This document shows, piece by piece, positions 1 through 9,976 of a DNA stretch of 64,000 bases (its first letter is position 1; each line of letters opens with the position of its first letter). Below the pieces are notes generated by a model. That model did no database searches and was not told the origin of the DNA. It worked only from the letters and a program-made list of their open reading frames with translations. This stretch comes from Bifidobacterium aquikefiri. Its GTDB lineage: Bacteria; Actinomycetota; Actinomycetes; Actinomycetales; Bifidobacteriaceae. A program made the position numbers and the translations under genes. Where the stretch lies: NCBI RefSeq assembly GCF_002259795.1, contig NZ_MWXA01000003.1:124001-188000 (forward strand), given 5' to 3'.

Positions 1-298
1 GCAAGAAGCAATTGATGTGGTGCGTGACAATGCCGTCTCTGATTGCCCCGGTTGTGAACGATTTATTGGTACTATCAAAGTAATCTTTCAGCTTGCGCCA
101 TTGAAAGAATGCCCATAGTGATGTGGGAATGTCGGTGAGGGGAATTGCAGTGCAGGAATTTCACAGCCCATCATGGCCTCGGACGGTTTCAGGGTATTGA
201 GGACGGCGGTGCCAATTATTGGGGAATGACGCTGTTTGAGTCTTTGCCATATTCCACACTCGCATGGGTATAGGGGAACCATGGAGAGAGGGAAAAAC
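1..298. other. Left-edge region, no assignable gene
   Basis: No convincing gene was recognised. One plus-strand frame is open from the window edge to a TAG at 116-118 and ends in a Cys-containing peptide, so it could be the 3' end of a gene cut by the window, but nothing in it was recognised. A TTGCCA (244-249) and a TATAGG (269-274) lie just upstream of the first clear gene, but their 19-base spacing is long, so this is a weak promoter candidate. Confidence 0.3.
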
Positions 299-3223
299 AT
301 GACCAATGAAAATGCACGACCGCCGTCTGGCGAAATGCCTGAGAGTGCAAGCAACAATTCGAATCGCGAGAGTGAGAACTGGCAACCTGACCAGCCACCG
401 GTTCATCCAGATCAGCAGTCACCGGCCGAACCTTCGGCGCCTCGTGAGCAGCCATCTCCTGAGCACTCTGCTCAGGATTCGACACAGCCAACGATGTACC
501 CAGGTGCGGATCCAGTCGGGCAACAGCCATCCTCGGAATGGACGATTCCACAGCCTCAGCAGCCTTCTCCGAATAATGTTTCACCAAATCCGCAGTTCCG
601 GCAGCCTGCTCCTGGCAATGCGCAGCCCAAGCGTTCACATGAGATCGTCGCTGACTTCTCTCGTCAGGAAACATGGAAGAGCATTGGAGTTTCCGTGGGC
701 ATTGGCATTGCTTCCGCTATTGTGCTGGCGCTGGTCACGGGATTGCTGCTCCTTGCGGTTGAGGCATCTGCTACACAGCGTTTTGGTTCCGTCCTGACTG
801 GAATCAGCTCCTTGGCCGGATCCTCTCAATCATCAGCTTCAGCGTCATCAGCTGGACCAAACTTCTTCCAGCTCATCATATTCGCCCTGGTCGCTGGCAT
901 TTCCGGGCAGTTTTCCCTGCAGTTCAGCTCGGCTATGGGTTCATATGGAACATTGGGAATCAATGCGTACATGTGGCTGCCAGTCAGTCTTTCTGGTGTT
1001 GCTCTGCTGCTAGGCGCTGCTTTTGGTGCATTCTGGATGGCTCGTAGAGACCATCGGCGTTTGCGGTGGACTGGCATTGCGAGCGCTGCAGTGGTGGGCA
1101 TCATCATGGCTTTGATCTATATGCTGTTGAGTTCAGTCTTCCCCATCACGCTTGCGCGTAGTGCGGCGAATCCGTCCGCCATGCAGCTTTCGCTCAGTGG
1201 CATGACCTTCAGAACGGCTTTCATGGCCTTCCTGCTCGCTGGACTGGGAGCGTTGGCAGGTTATGCATTGGCTGCAGTGACACCCGAAGCCGATAACATT
1301 TTCACCGCAGCGTGGCGTTGGTCCCATCGCACTCGTGGTGCCGTTCGCACAGTTGTCGAATCCTTCGCAATCTATAGTGTGACATTCACGGTTCTCGGAA
1401 TAATTGCACTGATTATCTCGGCAATTCGTAGTCAGGACTTCACCGTGCTGTTGGCTGCACCGCTGCTTTTCCCAGCCTTGGCCTTGATGATGTTCAGTGT
1501 CGCCACGCTTGGAACGCTCACGCTCACGACACCCGGAAGCACTTCGCAAACCATCTCAATCTGGGCAGGTTCATCATCAGACATCCCGACATGGTCGGTG
1601 CTGATTCTCTTCGTCGTCTTCCTGCTGACAACCTTCTATATTGTGGTGAGGATGGCCGCAAGAAATATGTATGATCCTGCCCTCTCCGGATGGCAACATT
1701 CCTGGAAATCCCCACTGATCACGGCAGTGGTCTGGCTGATCGTCACATTCCTTGCAGCCAGCTTCACTGTAGGCATGCGCCTTTCGGGAGCACTCTCCTC
1801 ATTGATGAGCTCTGCCAGCAATGGCTCATTCATGGTGACATTGTCACCGGCGCTCTGGTTCTTTCTTCTCGCTGCGCTCTGGGCGTTCCTTGCCGAAGTC
1901 GCTGCATTGACATTCGCGCCTGCAATTGTCAGGTCGCAACCGGGACTATGGCGATTCATCGTCGGGGGCACCGTTGCAGTATCCAGTGCAGCCGCTGCTG
2001 GTGCCGCCGGCAGCAATGCAAATGCAGTCGGAAATGGGCAAACGGAACCTCTGGTGCAGCCAGACGCGGCATCGCAGACGTCTCAGTACGGGCAGCCTGC
2101 GAGGTCTAGTCAGCCTGTTCAATCTTCTCAACCATTGCCTCCGCCGATAATGGCACCTGCAATTGCCTCGGGAACTCCAAGTTCAGGCGTGCCAGGTGCA
2201 CCGGTCGCTTCCATACCAATGAGTGCAAAGAGCAAGCGCATCATTGTCATCACAGCCATCATTGTGGCTGTTGTGGCTGTGCTGGGAATTGCATATGCGG
2301 TGCTGAGCTCGACGGTATTCAGCGCGAAACCGGTTGCAGAACAGTATTTGAAAGCTCTTGAGGCGGGCAGGTATGAGCAGGCAAGCAGCATCGCTTCCCC
2401 AGGGGTCGGGTCTGGCAAGGATGCATTGCTGAAGGATGCTGCTGCAAAGTCGGGATCACGGATGTCCAACGTGCACATCACATCCACGTCACGCAGTGGT
2501 TCAGAGCAGATCATTGCCTTTACCTATGCTCTTCAGGGAAAGACGCAGTCAGACCAGATTTCCATCGCTGAGGATGGTTCGAAGTATCTGGTGTTCAAAG
2601 ACTGGAAGATCACAACGCCATTGGTGAAGGACATATCACTGTATGTTCCCTCGTCGGTCTCGAAGCTGGATATCAATGGGGTTTCGGTGAGTGCGAAGAA
2701 TGCGAGCGAATCCTCGGATGGCTCTGATTCGACATTGACCTTCAAGGTCTATCCGGGTACATACACGGTGACTGCCGGTAAATCCGAGTATCTCACGAGC
2801 AACACGGTGACAGTTGCAGCAGCTGCCCAGCAAGAATCGATTCCTCAGTCGATACATCCGAAGCCAACCGAGCAGCTGACGGCTGATATCGAAGCTCAGA
2901 TGAAACAGGAGCTGGATGCCTGTGCGAAGTCCACATCAATGGCCCCAGAAGGCTGCCCATTCCAGGCGTACACCTATTACGGCGACGATTCGTATAAGGA
3001 TGTCACATGGAGTATCACGGATTATCCGAAGGTTTCGTATATATCTCTCGATAGTGGCTCGTTCTATTCGGATACAGGTTCCGCAAAGGTCACCTATCAA
3101 GAGAAGTCGTTCTTCGATGATTCCTGGTCGGCCGAGTCTGATACCTCATATATCTATTACACTGGTACATTCTCGCTTGATGGCGACACGTTGACGGTGA
3201 AACTGGACTCGAGCGGGTATTGA
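299..3223 (+). CDS. Large multi-pass membrane protein with Pro/Gln-rich N-terminus and extracellular C-terminal domain
   Basis: A 974-residue protein of unknown role. The first ~125 residues are rich in Pro, Gln and Ser and look disordered. They are followed by about ten hydrophobic segments, a second Gln/Ser/Pro linker, then a single strong membrane segment near residues 645-670 (IIVITAIIVAVVAVLGIAYAV). The last ~300 residues would lie outside the cell: a helical stretch (VAEQYLKALEAGRYEQA) resembling NTF2-like/TcaA-type domains, then beta-rich repeats with a PEGA/TcaA flavour (DINGVSVSA, YPGTYTVTAG). The TcaA comparison is inference. ATG 299 was chosen because GGAGAGAGGG lies 6 bases upstream; an ATG at 281 in the same frame has no such site. 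A convergent stem-loop follows the stop. Confidence 0.85.
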   Translation: MTNENARPPSGEMPESASNNSNRESENWQPDQPPVHPDQQSPAEPSAPREQPSPEHSAQDSTQPTMYPGADPVGQQPSSEWTIPQPQQPSPNNVSPNPQFRQPAPGNAQPKRSHEIVADFSRQETWKSIGVSVGIGIASAIVLALVTGLLLLAVEASATQRFGSVLTGISSLAGSSQSSASASSAGPNFFQLIIFALVAGISGQFSLQFSSAMGSYGTLGINAYMWLPVSLSGVALLLGAAFGAFWMARRDHRRLRWTGIASAAVVGIIMALIYMLLSSVFPITLARSAANPSAMQLSLSGMTFRTAFMAFLLAGLGALAGYALAAVTPEADNIFTAAWRWSHRTRGAVRTVVESFAIYSVTFTVLGIIALIISAIRSQDFTVLLAAPLLFPALALMMFSVATLGTLTLTTPGSTSQTISIWAGSSSDIPTWSVLILFVVFLLTTFYIVVRMAARNMYDPALSGWQHSWKSPLITAVVWLIVTFLAASFTVGMRLSGALSSLMSSASNGSFMVTLSPALWFFLLAALWAFLAEVAALTFAPAIVRSQPGLWRFIVGGTVAVSSAAAAGAAGSNANAVGNGQTEPLVQPDAASQTSQYGQPARSSQPVQSSQPLPPPIMAPAIASGTPSSGVPGAPVASIPMSAKSKRIIVITAIIVAVVAVLGIAYAVLSSTVFSAKPVAEQYLKALEAGRYEQASSIASPGVGSGKDALLKDAAAKSGSRMSNVHITSTSRSGSEQIIAFTYALQGKTQSDQISIAEDGSKYLVFKDWKITTPLVKDISLYVPSSVSKLDINGVSVSAKNASESSDGSDSTLTFKVYPGTYTVTAGKSEYLTSNTVTVAAAAQQESIPQSIHPKPTEQLTADIEAQMKQELDACAKSTSMAPEGCPFQAYTYYGDDSYKDVTWSITDYPKVSYISLDSGSFYSDTGSAKVTYQEKSFFDDSWSAESDTSYIYYTGTFSLDGDTLTVKLDSSGY

Positions 3224-3250
3224 TTCGGTTCTCGGTAATCTGCAATGTTT

Positions 3251-3289
3251 GAGGGGTGCTGGACGGTGAGAAACATTCCAGCACCCCTC
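3251..3289. terminator. Perfect 13-bp stem-loop between convergent genes
   Basis: GAGGGGTGCTGGA (3251-3263) pairs perfectly with TCCAGCACCCCTC (3277-3289) across a 13-base loop. It sits between the stop of the plus-strand membrane protein gene and the stop of the minus-strand chloride channel gene. It has no T-run on either side, so its role as a bidirectional terminator or mRNA 3' stabiliser is inferred from position and stability. Confidence 0.55.
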
Positions 3290-3395
3290 GCAACATGCGA
3301 GTCGAATGATGGCGAAAAGGCAGTGTTTCACTGTTCGGCGTACAATCCAACACTCTTGGGTGCATGTTGATCAGATCGGTCATGATCGTTCTGTA

Positions 3396-4784
3396 TCAGT
3401 CAGAAGGGTGAAGCGCTGCCATCTTCAATGGCTTGCCCAAAGCATCATAGATGGGTTTGCCGCCCATGGCATCATAGACAAGATACGAGATGAGTGTTGC
3501 AAATCCGAGCGGCATGAGCAGATTATATGATGTCATTTCGGTAACGAGGATAATGGCTGTCAGCGGAGCCTTGCTCACCGCACCAAACAGGCCGCTCATC
3601 CCCACCATGATCATCAACGCCGTAGCATCAGTGTCGCCTGGCCAGAGGTGCTGCAGATTAAGAAAGGCACCCCAGGAAGCCCCTGCCAGCGCTCCGAGCG
3701 TCAGAATCGGCAGGAATATACCTCCGGGATTGCCCGAGCCATAGGTGATTTGAGAAATGGCGAATCTGACCACCAGGAATGTGAGTAGAATCCATAAGGC
3801 AAAGTGGCCATTCCCGACCGTGGTGACAGTCACATTGCCGCCGCCCAGCAAATCGGGGGCAAGAAGTCCGACCGGAACCGTAAGCAGCAGCGGAATCAGT
3901 GCGCGCACGGCAAGCGGCAGATGCAAGGCATCGTATGGCTTGGTCGAGCGCAGCAACGTCCACTCATATGCCCATGCGAGCACGCCGAGAAGGATTGCAA
4001 GCACCCCAATCGACCAGTATGCGGATATTGGTGTCCTGCCGACGTGAGGTAGCGAAAAAACAGGTTCGATACCAAAGATACTGCTGGACACGGCATTCGC
4101 GCTCAAGGCAGCGGCAAACGTTGATAGACCAATCTTCAGAGTGAAGCGGCTGTATATTTCTTCGGCTACAAAGAGCACGGCAGCAATCGGTGCATTGAAC
4201 GCCGCCGAAAGACCTGCCGCTGCCCCGGCGGCCACGAGTTCGCGCTTGTAGCTGCGTGTCGTCATAGTACTCGCAGAAACGCCCAATCCGACGCATGCCC
4301 CAATTTGGATGCTTGGACCTTCCCGTCCTGCAAACGCTCCGGGGCCGATGGCGAGAATGCCTCCAAGGATTTTCTTCCACAACACGCGGAACCAAGGGAA
4401 CTGTAAGGGAGCAGGGGAGCGCAACCTCTGTTCAACATCCGGTATGCCAGACCCCTTGATCAAGGGGTCGGAACGAATCAATGCAGCGATGCAGCATCCA
4501 AGAACGGCAAACAGCACTACTGCAACCGCCACGATCCAAGGCTGTTCAGGAATCACATATTTATATAGGTGGATGATTGCATGCAAGATCGTTTGCAATG
4601 CCAGACGAAACATGCTTGCTGTAAATCCGGCGACAACACCAACTACGATTGACCAACCCAACAGCCGAGGTGAGACAGAGTGATGCGAGGCGCTACGAAT
4701 TCTCCCCGTAAATCTGGTCGCCGATTCTTTGAAAGCTCTGCGCATACCAGCACGATAACCATCCGTGCAGACCGAAGTGTACAT
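3396..4784 (-). CDS. clcA: ClC-type chloride/proton antiporter
   Basis: A 462-residue ClC family membrane protein with the three signature selectivity motifs: GSGIPDVE, GREGPSIQIG and GSGNPGGIFLP. The gating glutamate in GREGP is present. So is the EE pair in LFVAEEIY, where the proton glutamate of CLC-ec1 lies, so an exchanger rather than a simple channel is expected. By family knowledge it would move chloride in exchange for protons, as in acid resistance. The ATG at 4784 has an AGGTG about 10 bases upstream; a second in-frame ATG at 4745 has no visible site. It converges with the membrane protein gene to its left. Confidence 0.93.
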   Translation of the reverse strand: MYTSVCTDGYRAGMRRAFKESATRFTGRIRSASHHSVSPRLLGWSIVVGVVAGFTASMFRLALQTILHAIIHLYKYVIPEQPWIVAVAVVLFAVLGCCIAALIRSDPLIKGSGIPDVEQRLRSPAPLQFPWFRVLWKKILGGILAIGPGAFAGREGPSIQIGACVGLGVSASTMTTRSYKRELVAAGAAAGLSAAFNAPIAAVLFVAEEIYSRFTLKIGLSTFAAALSANAVSSSIFGIEPVFSLPHVGRTPISAYWSIGVLAILLGVLAWAYEWTLLRSTKPYDALHLPLAVRALIPLLLTVPVGLLAPDLLGGGNVTVTTVGNGHFALWILLTFLVVRFAISQITYGSGNPGGIFLPILTLGALAGASWGAFLNLQHLWPGDTDATALMIMVGMSGLFGAVSKAPLTAIILVTEMTSYNLLMPLGFATLISYLVYDAMGGKPIYDALGKPLKMAALHPSD

Positions 4785-4876
4785 CGGATTTGTTCACCTG
4801 CGAAAGAATTGCACCTTCCACCGGCCGGCACTGAATTAGACAAACTCTCAGAACTCTCGTATGAGCGGCAATAAAA

Positions 4877-4904
4877 AAGCACCTACCGAAATTGGCGGGT
4901 GCTT
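4877..4904 (-). terminator. Rho-independent terminator of the small minus-strand gene
   Basis: On the minus strand AAGCACC and GGTGCTT form a stem followed directly by six Ts (complement of 4873-4878). It lies 39 bases past the stop of the 69-residue ORF at 4943-5152. Confidence 0.75.
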
Positions 4905-4942
4905 GATCATGTGATTCAGATCTGTCTTGAGACCTTTCATCA

Positions 4943-5152
4943 TCAGTTCTGGTTCGCTGCATCCTGATCTGCAGGAGGAACATCGTAGGTCACCTGATTG
5001 ACGGTGACCGGTGTCTCGATTGGCGTATCCTTCTTCGAATTCTTTACGGTAGGAACCTGAGGATTTGAAGGAACCGGGGCATCGTTCAATGGGACTCCAT
5101 TAACCTTTTTCTGGTTGCTGCCTGATGCGTTCTTGGCTGTGTTCTCGGTCAT
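4943..5152 (-). CDS. Small hydrophilic protein, unknown function
   Basis: A 69-residue protein starting MTENTAKNASGSNQKK, rich in Asn, Val, Pro and Asp, with no Cys, no membrane segment and no recognised motif; it looks largely disordered. ATG 5152 is preferred because GAGAGGTG stands 8 bases before it; an upstream in-frame ATG at 5236 would add 28 residues without a clear ribosome site. A good terminator follows, which supports a real transcription unit. No function is proposed. Confidence 0.6.
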   Translation of the reverse strand: MTENTAKNASGSNQKKVNGVPLNDAPVPSNPQVPTVKNSKKDTPIETPVTVNQVTYDVPPADQDAANQN

Positions 5153-5471
5153 AAACGTAACACCTCTCTCAAATCTGCTGACAATGGTTACCTGAACCAT
5201 GCTAGACATCTGTGATGCACTGTCCAGCATCAACACGGTTATGCGCTAGTAGCGTGAAAAATGCCATAATTCATCCCTCGTTTATCTTCGGTGAAGGTGG
5301 ATTTCATGTCATTTACTCCCACAATGAAAGAAGTGAGTGTATAGTCATGGTTGATAGCAGAGGGATGTGTCGGAGGGACCGGCACTGAGGTTTGTTGGAA
5401 AAAGAAAATTAGGAAATATATATAGACGCACAATATGCGTCGATAGATAGTGGATAAGAAAAGACATAATT
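5153..5471. other. Divergent intergenic region
   Basis: About 320 bases between a minus-strand and a plus-strand small ORF, with no convincing gene. The right half (about 5395-5480) is AT-rich and holds a stem GACGCA-CAATA-TGCGTC (5424-5440). It may contain the divergent promoters of both small ORFs, but no box pair is clear enough to call. Confidence 0.4.
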
Positions 5472-5711
5472 ATGCATACAGGCATGAGAATACAATCAAA
5501 CAAGACACAAAAGTGGCAGCTGGCAAGAAGCATCAGCGCAGAGGATAAGAACTTTCGAGCGAATGTTTCCACGGTTCCAGCCTATGAATTGAAGACCAAG
5601 GCAGCTCGTGGTTTCCGCGACATTGGAGTGAATTTCACCAAAACAGATCTGGATGAATATATCGCCAGTGTTCTTAGTGGCCGCGATTACCGATTCGTCA
5701 TTACATTCTGA
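5472..5711 (+). CDS. Possible small protein, unknown function
   Basis: A 79-residue open frame after an AT-rich, promoter-like stretch. The second half (FRDIGVNFTKTDLDEYIAS...YRFVITF) has the composition of a folded protein. No ribosome site is obvious before ATG 5472; ATG 5484 (MRIQSN) is an alternative. It could be a remnant of a larger gene. The 190 bases that follow hold an 11-bp tandem duplication, CGTTGCAAGAA, at 5753-5774 and no gene. Confidence 0.35.
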   Translation: MHTGMRIQSNKTQKWQLARSISAEDKNFRANVSTVPAYELKTKAARGFRDIGVNFTKTDLDEYIASVLSGRDYRFVITF

Positions 5712-5902
5712 GTGAACACCATCGAGGCATTGCACTTGGATAACCGATATAGCGTTGCAAGAACGTTGCAAGAACGTTAGTGATCCAGAATTATCGGATA
5801 TGGATGCAGCGGTCAGTTGCGCGCCGTGCAGGCGGTTCGTGAGTTCGAGAAGCTGAAAGTCATATATTCGCTGAGCGATACGAAGTGAAGTAGGCTGGAA
5901 GC

Positions 5903-7390
5903 ATGATTGAAAGTCGCTTCTCGGGTCGTCAAGCCACAACAGCCGTGCAACACAGCGAACGTGTTCCGGTGTCGATTTCAGCGAGGCTGGGGCGTTTGCA
6001 GTTCCACCATTCGGGCAAATTCAGAGTGTTGCAATTGGCTGATATTCAGGATGGACCAACGATTTCACCAGATACCGTAAGTCTGATCGCCGCAGCATGC
6101 GATGCTGCTCGGCCTGATCTTGTGGTGCTGTCTGGCAACCAGATTGCCGGATACGATGCGGCATATTCACGCACATTTCGTAAGCGCCGTTGGTCAACTG
6201 CCTGGGATGGCGTCTATGCCGCTGGGCGAAGCGTGAGCGCATGGGTTGGCAATGCACTTCAGGGTGTTTCGCAGCAGCAACGCAACGGCGATGGTGGCCA
6301 GAATCCGGGCAATGCCTTTGCTGACGATAATGTGAGTAATTCCGCAACGATTCCTGGCAATTTCGAAGATGACGTGCATAAGCGCGACATAGCCCGCACG
6401 CGAGATATGGTTCATCACAGCATGCAGCAGTTTCTTGCTCCGATTGTTGACCGAGGCATTCCATTTGCCGTGACATATGGCAACCATGACTTCCAATGTG
6501 GTTTGGACACTGCACAGATGGATGCGCTATACCGTGAATTTCCAGGATGCCTGAATCCGGAATCCACGATCGCCCAGCCCGAACACCCACGCTCATTGGC
6601 AGGTGCCGGTTTGCCGGATCAGATTGCATATGCGTGTGAACCAGGCACATTCGCCTTGCCGGTGAGTGACGACAATGGACGCAGCAACGTGATGGGCATT
6701 GTTCTCTTGAATTCAGGCGATTATGCCAGGGAGGGCGGATATGGCAATCCGAGCGCCGAAGGTCTGGGATTTCTCCGGCAGGTTCCGCGTTCGGTTGGAA
6801 CCAATTCCATCGTGTTCCAGCATATTCCGCTTCCACAGTTCTATTCCCTGCTCAAACCAGTTGCATCAACAACGGCCTATGCAGTGCAGGGGTACCGCAG
6901 CTATGACAGGCAATGCTACGTGCTGGATGCCGCAAAAACGCTGCCAGGCAGCTATCTTGGCGAGGGCATCAGTTGCGCTGATACGGATTGTGGAGAATTC
7001 GATATTCTCAAGAGCTCACACGGATACTCGGCAGTCTTTGCCGGTCACGATCATCGCAATGGATTCGTGGGGAAATATGAGGGTATCATGCTGGGCGCGA
7101 CGCCAACCTGTGGTTTTGGATCATATGGTCCAGTACCGCGCAAGCGTGCGGCACGCATGTTTGAATTCGATATCCGTCATCCAGACAATCCTCGAACGCA
7201 GCTTTTGGAGTTTGGCGATCTGGTGGGCAAGCCGCGTTCTCACCGTGCCTATACCTTTGCAATGAGCTATATACCTTCATCGACTGGGGATGCCGTAAAT
7301 CTCTTGCGTAAACCAGGATTCCTGGCAGGAAGCGCTGCGACCCTGGCTGCGGTTTTCGCCTCATTACGCAAGTTTGGGCATAGAAGCTAA
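5903..7390 (+). CDS. Calcineurin-like metallophosphoesterase
   Basis: A 495-residue protein with metallophosphoesterase motifs in order: VLQLADIQDG (D-x-H-like first block, with Gln in place of the usual His), DLVVLSGNQI (GD-x block altered to GN), TYGNHDFQ (GNHE/D block), and FAGHDHRNGFVG (GHxH block). The later metal ligands are all present, but the first two blocks carry substitutions, so the metal site may be unusual. It resembles PhoD/Icc-type bacterial phosphatases, and the substrate is not predictable. No signal peptide is visible, so it is probably cytoplasmic. ATG 5903 follows AGGCTGGAAG. Confidence 0.85.
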   Translation: MIESRFSGRQATTAVQHSERVPVSISARLGRLQFHHSGKFRVLQLADIQDGPTISPDTVSLIAAACDAARPDLVVLSGNQIAGYDAAYSRTFRKRRWSTAWDGVYAAGRSVSAWVGNALQGVSQQQRNGDGGQNPGNAFADDNVSNSATIPGNFEDDVHKRDIARTRDMVHHSMQQFLAPIVDRGIPFAVTYGNHDFQCGLDTAQMDALYREFPGCLNPESTIAQPEHPRSLAGAGLPDQIAYACEPGTFALPVSDDNGRSNVMGIVLLNSGDYAREGGYGNPSAEGLGFLRQVPRSVGTNSIVFQHIPLPQFYSLLKPVASTTAYAVQGYRSYDRQCYVLDAAKTLPGSYLGEGISCADTDCGEFDILKSSHGYSAVFAGHDHRNGFVGKYEGIMLGATPTCGFGSYGPVPRKRAARMFEFDIRHPDNPRTQLLEFGDLVGKPRSHRAYTFAMSYIPSSTGDAVNLLRKPGFLAGSAATLAAVFASLRKFGHRS

Positions 7391-7474
7391 TCAGATGTGC
7401 AAGGTCTGGTTGGCTCGTCCTGGTTGCATCGTCTGCCCGCAACAGAATCATGCAGCAGGCAGATGAGCCAACAA

Positions 7475-8308
7475 TCAGTTGTTGTTCGAGGCTTTCACGA
7501 GGCTGTCGCTCAGATACTTGCCTGCGGCCATGACCAGGGGGGCAAAGTGGCGACCTGGTGTGGAGGTCAGGCGTTGTGTTGGGCCTGAAATAGAAATGGC
7601 GGCAATCACATTGCCGCTTGCATTGCGAATCGGGGCAGAAATGGAAGAGACGCCCTGTTCGCGTTCACTCGATGATTCAGCCCATCCGCGCTTTCTTACT
7701 GCTGCAAGCTTTGCCGCAGTGAACTTGGCATGAAGCAGGCCACGATGCATGCGGTCGCTATCTTCCCAGGCAAGAAGAATCTGGGCAGCCGATCCAGCTT
7801 CCATGGAAAGCATGGCTCCCACAGGAATGGAATCACGCAGACCGCTGCTGCGCTCAACCGCTGAAATGCAGACCCTCTGCTCACCCTGACGTCGAAAAAT
7901 CTGTGCGGACTCTCCGGTTCGATCGAGCAGTGTCTGCAAGATAGGACCTGCGGCGGTGAGCAGTCGGTCCTCGCCGGCTGCGGCTGCAAGTTCGGCGAAC
8001 CGAGAACCGAGAACGAATCGGCCATGCGCGTCGCGCAAGACGAATCGGTGACGTTCCAGTGCAATTGCGAGTCGATGTGCCGTTGGTCGTGCCAGGCCCG
8101 TCGAAGAAACCAGTTGGCCGAGTGTTGCAGGGCCAGTCTCCAGAGCATCCAGAATTCGAACCGTCTTATCCAAGACACCAACTCCAGAATGAATGGCTTT
8201 GCCTTCAATATCTGAGTTTTCAGTGTTGCCGGCGCTCTCGGAAGTACTTACAGGAGAGGCATAGGAGTTAAGATCGTTTTCATTGGGATTAGCTGATGGA
8301 GATGTCAT
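7475..8308 (-). CDS. ltbR: IclR-family regulator, LtbR/NdgR-like
   Basis: A 277-residue regulator with an N-terminal winged helix-turn-helix (VLDKTVRILDALETGPATLGQLVSSTGLARPTAHRLAIAL) and a C-terminal IclR effector domain ending GKYLSDSLV. It lies head to head with leuC, the arrangement of LtbR in Corynebacterium and NdgR in Streptomyces, which control leucine (and tryptophan) genes; the same role is inferred here. About 45 residues before the HTH are polar and Ser/Asn-rich. ATG 8308 is preferred because GAGATGG lies about 10 bases upstream and the longer frame lacks conserved sequence. Confidence 0.9.
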   Translation of the reverse strand: MTSPSANPNENDLNSYASPVSTSESAGNTENSDIEGKAIHSGVGVLDKTVRILDALETGPATLGQLVSSTGLARPTAHRLAIALERHRFVLRDAHGRFVLGSRFAELAAAAGEDRLLTAAGPILQTLLDRTGESAQIFRRQGEQRVCISAVERSSGLRDSIPVGAMLSMEAGSAAQILLAWEDSDRMHRGLLHAKFTAAKLAAVRKRGWAESSSEREQGVSSISAPIRNASGNVIAAISISGPTQRLTSTPGRHFAPLVMAAGKYLSDSLVKASNNN

Positions 8309-8333
8309 AACTGGATTATGCCATCTCATTATG

Positions 8334-8350
8334 TGAAATGCAAAAGTCCA
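8334..8350. promoter_or_regulatory. Candidate IclR-type operator between ltbR and leuC
   Basis: TGAA-N9-TCCA at 8334-8350 is an inverted half-site pair of the TGRA/TYCA type bound by many IclR proteins. It sits 26 bases upstream of the regulator's start and 105 bases upstream of leuC. It is a weak, short motif, and the assignment rests on its position between the divergent genes. Confidence 0.3.
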
Positions 8351-8454
8351 TTTTTCGAAACACGCTTCATACTCTGATAAGAGGCATGAATATGGAGCAT
8401 GATTCCCATGCGCATATAAATATTGCAAGATGCGGTGCAGGATAGGTGGTTGAG

Positions 8455-9858
8455 ATGGGAACAACTTTGGCTGAGAAAGTCTGGGCCGACCACTTGGTTC
8501 GTAAAGGTGAACAAGGGGCTCCAGACCTGATATACATTGACCTTCAGCTGATGCATGAAGTGACAAGTCCGCAGGCATTTGAAGGCCTGCGTCTGGCAGG
8601 CCGCGGACTGCGCCGACTTGATCTCACCATCGCCACTGAAGACCACAACACTCCCACGGTCGATATCGATCAGCCCATTGCCGACAAGACCTCGGCAAAG
8701 CAGATTTCCACGCTTGAACACAATTGTAGGGATTTTGGTGTGAGACTGCACCCCTTGGGTGACGCAGACCAGGGGATCGTGCACCAGGTTGGGCCACAGC
8801 TTGGCCTTACACAGCCTGGAATGACCATCGTATGCGGGGATTCACACACTTCTACGCATGGAGCGTTCGGTGCCTTGGCATTTGGCATCGGTACCTCTGA
8901 GGTCGAGCATGTCATGGCAACGCAGACCTTGAGTCTGAAACCATTCAAGACCATGGCGGTCAATGTTGAGGGAACATTGCCACAAGGTGTTTCGTCGAAG
9001 GATATCATTCTTGCAATCATTGCCAAGATTGGAACCGGCGGAGGTCAGGGGCACGTCATCGAATATCGTGGCAGCGCGATTCGTGCCCTTTCCATGGAAG
9101 CTCGCATGACAATCTGCAACATGTCGATCGAGGCAGGTGCACGAGCCGGCATGATCGCTCCCGACCAGACCACCTTTGACTATCTGCAAGGACGCCCGCA
9201 CGCTCCGGAGGGCGAGATGTGGGATAGAGCAGTCGAATATTGGGAGACTTTGAAGACCGATGACGATGCGGTTTTCGATAAGGTCGTGGATTTGGATGCC
9301 AACGATCTTTCCCCATTCGTGACCTGGGGTACGAACCCGGGTCAGGGCTTGCCGATCAACGATACCGTTCCTGTTCCGGACAAGATTGCCGATGCAGACA
9401 AGCGCAGGGCCACAACCAGCGCGCTCGCTTACATGGGATTGAAGCCAGGCACGCCAATCAAATCGATTGCAGTCGACACTGTATTCATAGGTTCGTGTAC
9501 GAACGGACGTATCGAGGATCTGCGCGCTGCCGCTCATATTATGAAGGGTAATCATAAAGCGAAGAATATTCATAGAGTCCTTGTGGTGCCGGCATCATCT
9601 CGTGTACGTTTGCAGGCAGAACACGAAGGGCTGGATAAGGTGTTCAAGGAGTTCGGGGCTGAATGGCGCAATGCCGGATGTTCAATGTGCCTCGGCATGA
9701 ACGCCGACAAGATGGTTCCTGGAGAGCGCGCGATCTCGACTTCGAATCGTAATTTTGAAGGGCGCCAGGGCAAGGGGAGCCGCACTCATCTGGCTTCGCC
9801 GATCGTCGCTGCGGCAACGGCCATTCGCGGAACAATCAGCAGCCCTGCGGATCTTTAG
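8455..9858 (+). CDS. leuC: 3-isopropylmalate dehydratase, large subunit
   Basis: A 467-residue aconitase-fold subunit. With LeuD it converts 2-isopropylmalate to 3-isopropylmalate in leucine synthesis. The three 4Fe-4S ligands are visible: Cys in [14 protein letters not shown] and the CxxC in [22 protein letters not shown] and [11 protein letters not shown]-type blocks are intact. ATG 8455 ([10 protein letters not shown]) matches the usual N-terminus of actinobacterial LeuC and follows AGGATAGGTGG; an in-frame GTG at 8446 is possible. leuD follows after 118 bases. Confidence 0.97.
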   Translation: MGTTLAEKVWADHLVRKGEQGAPDLIYIDLQLMHEVTSPQAFEGLRLAGRGLRRLDLTIATEDHNTPTVDIDQPIADKTSAKQISTLEHNCRDFGVRLHPLGDADQGIVHQVGPQLGLTQPGMTIVCGDSHTSTHGAFGALAFGIGTSEVEHVMATQTLSLKPFKTMAVNVEGTLPQGVSSKDIILAIIAKIGTGGGQGHVIEYRGSAIRALSMEARMTICNMSIEAGARAGMIAPDQTTFDYLQGRPHAPEGEMWDRAVEYWETLKTDDDAVFDKVVDLDANDLSPFVTWGTNPGQGLPINDTVPVPDKIADADKRRATTSALAYMGLKPGTPIKSIAVDTVFIGSCTNGRIEDLRAAAHIMKGNHKAKNIHRVLVVPASSRVRLQAEHEGLDKVFKEFGAEWRNAGCSMCLGMNADKMVPGERAISTSNRNFEGRQGKGSRTHLASPIVAAATAIRGTISSPADL

Positions 9859-9976
9859 ACGCATAGAAATTTGCGCGGGCATGGCGTATGACCATCTTTG
9901 CGCAGATGCCAACAACTGTAACAACGTATAACTGCACGCAACATCGCAACAACAGACCATGTGAAGGAAGCTGTTC

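Noticed and set aside
88-674. Minus-strand frames at the left edge
   Set aside because: They overlap the well-supported membrane protein gene and look like shadow translations.
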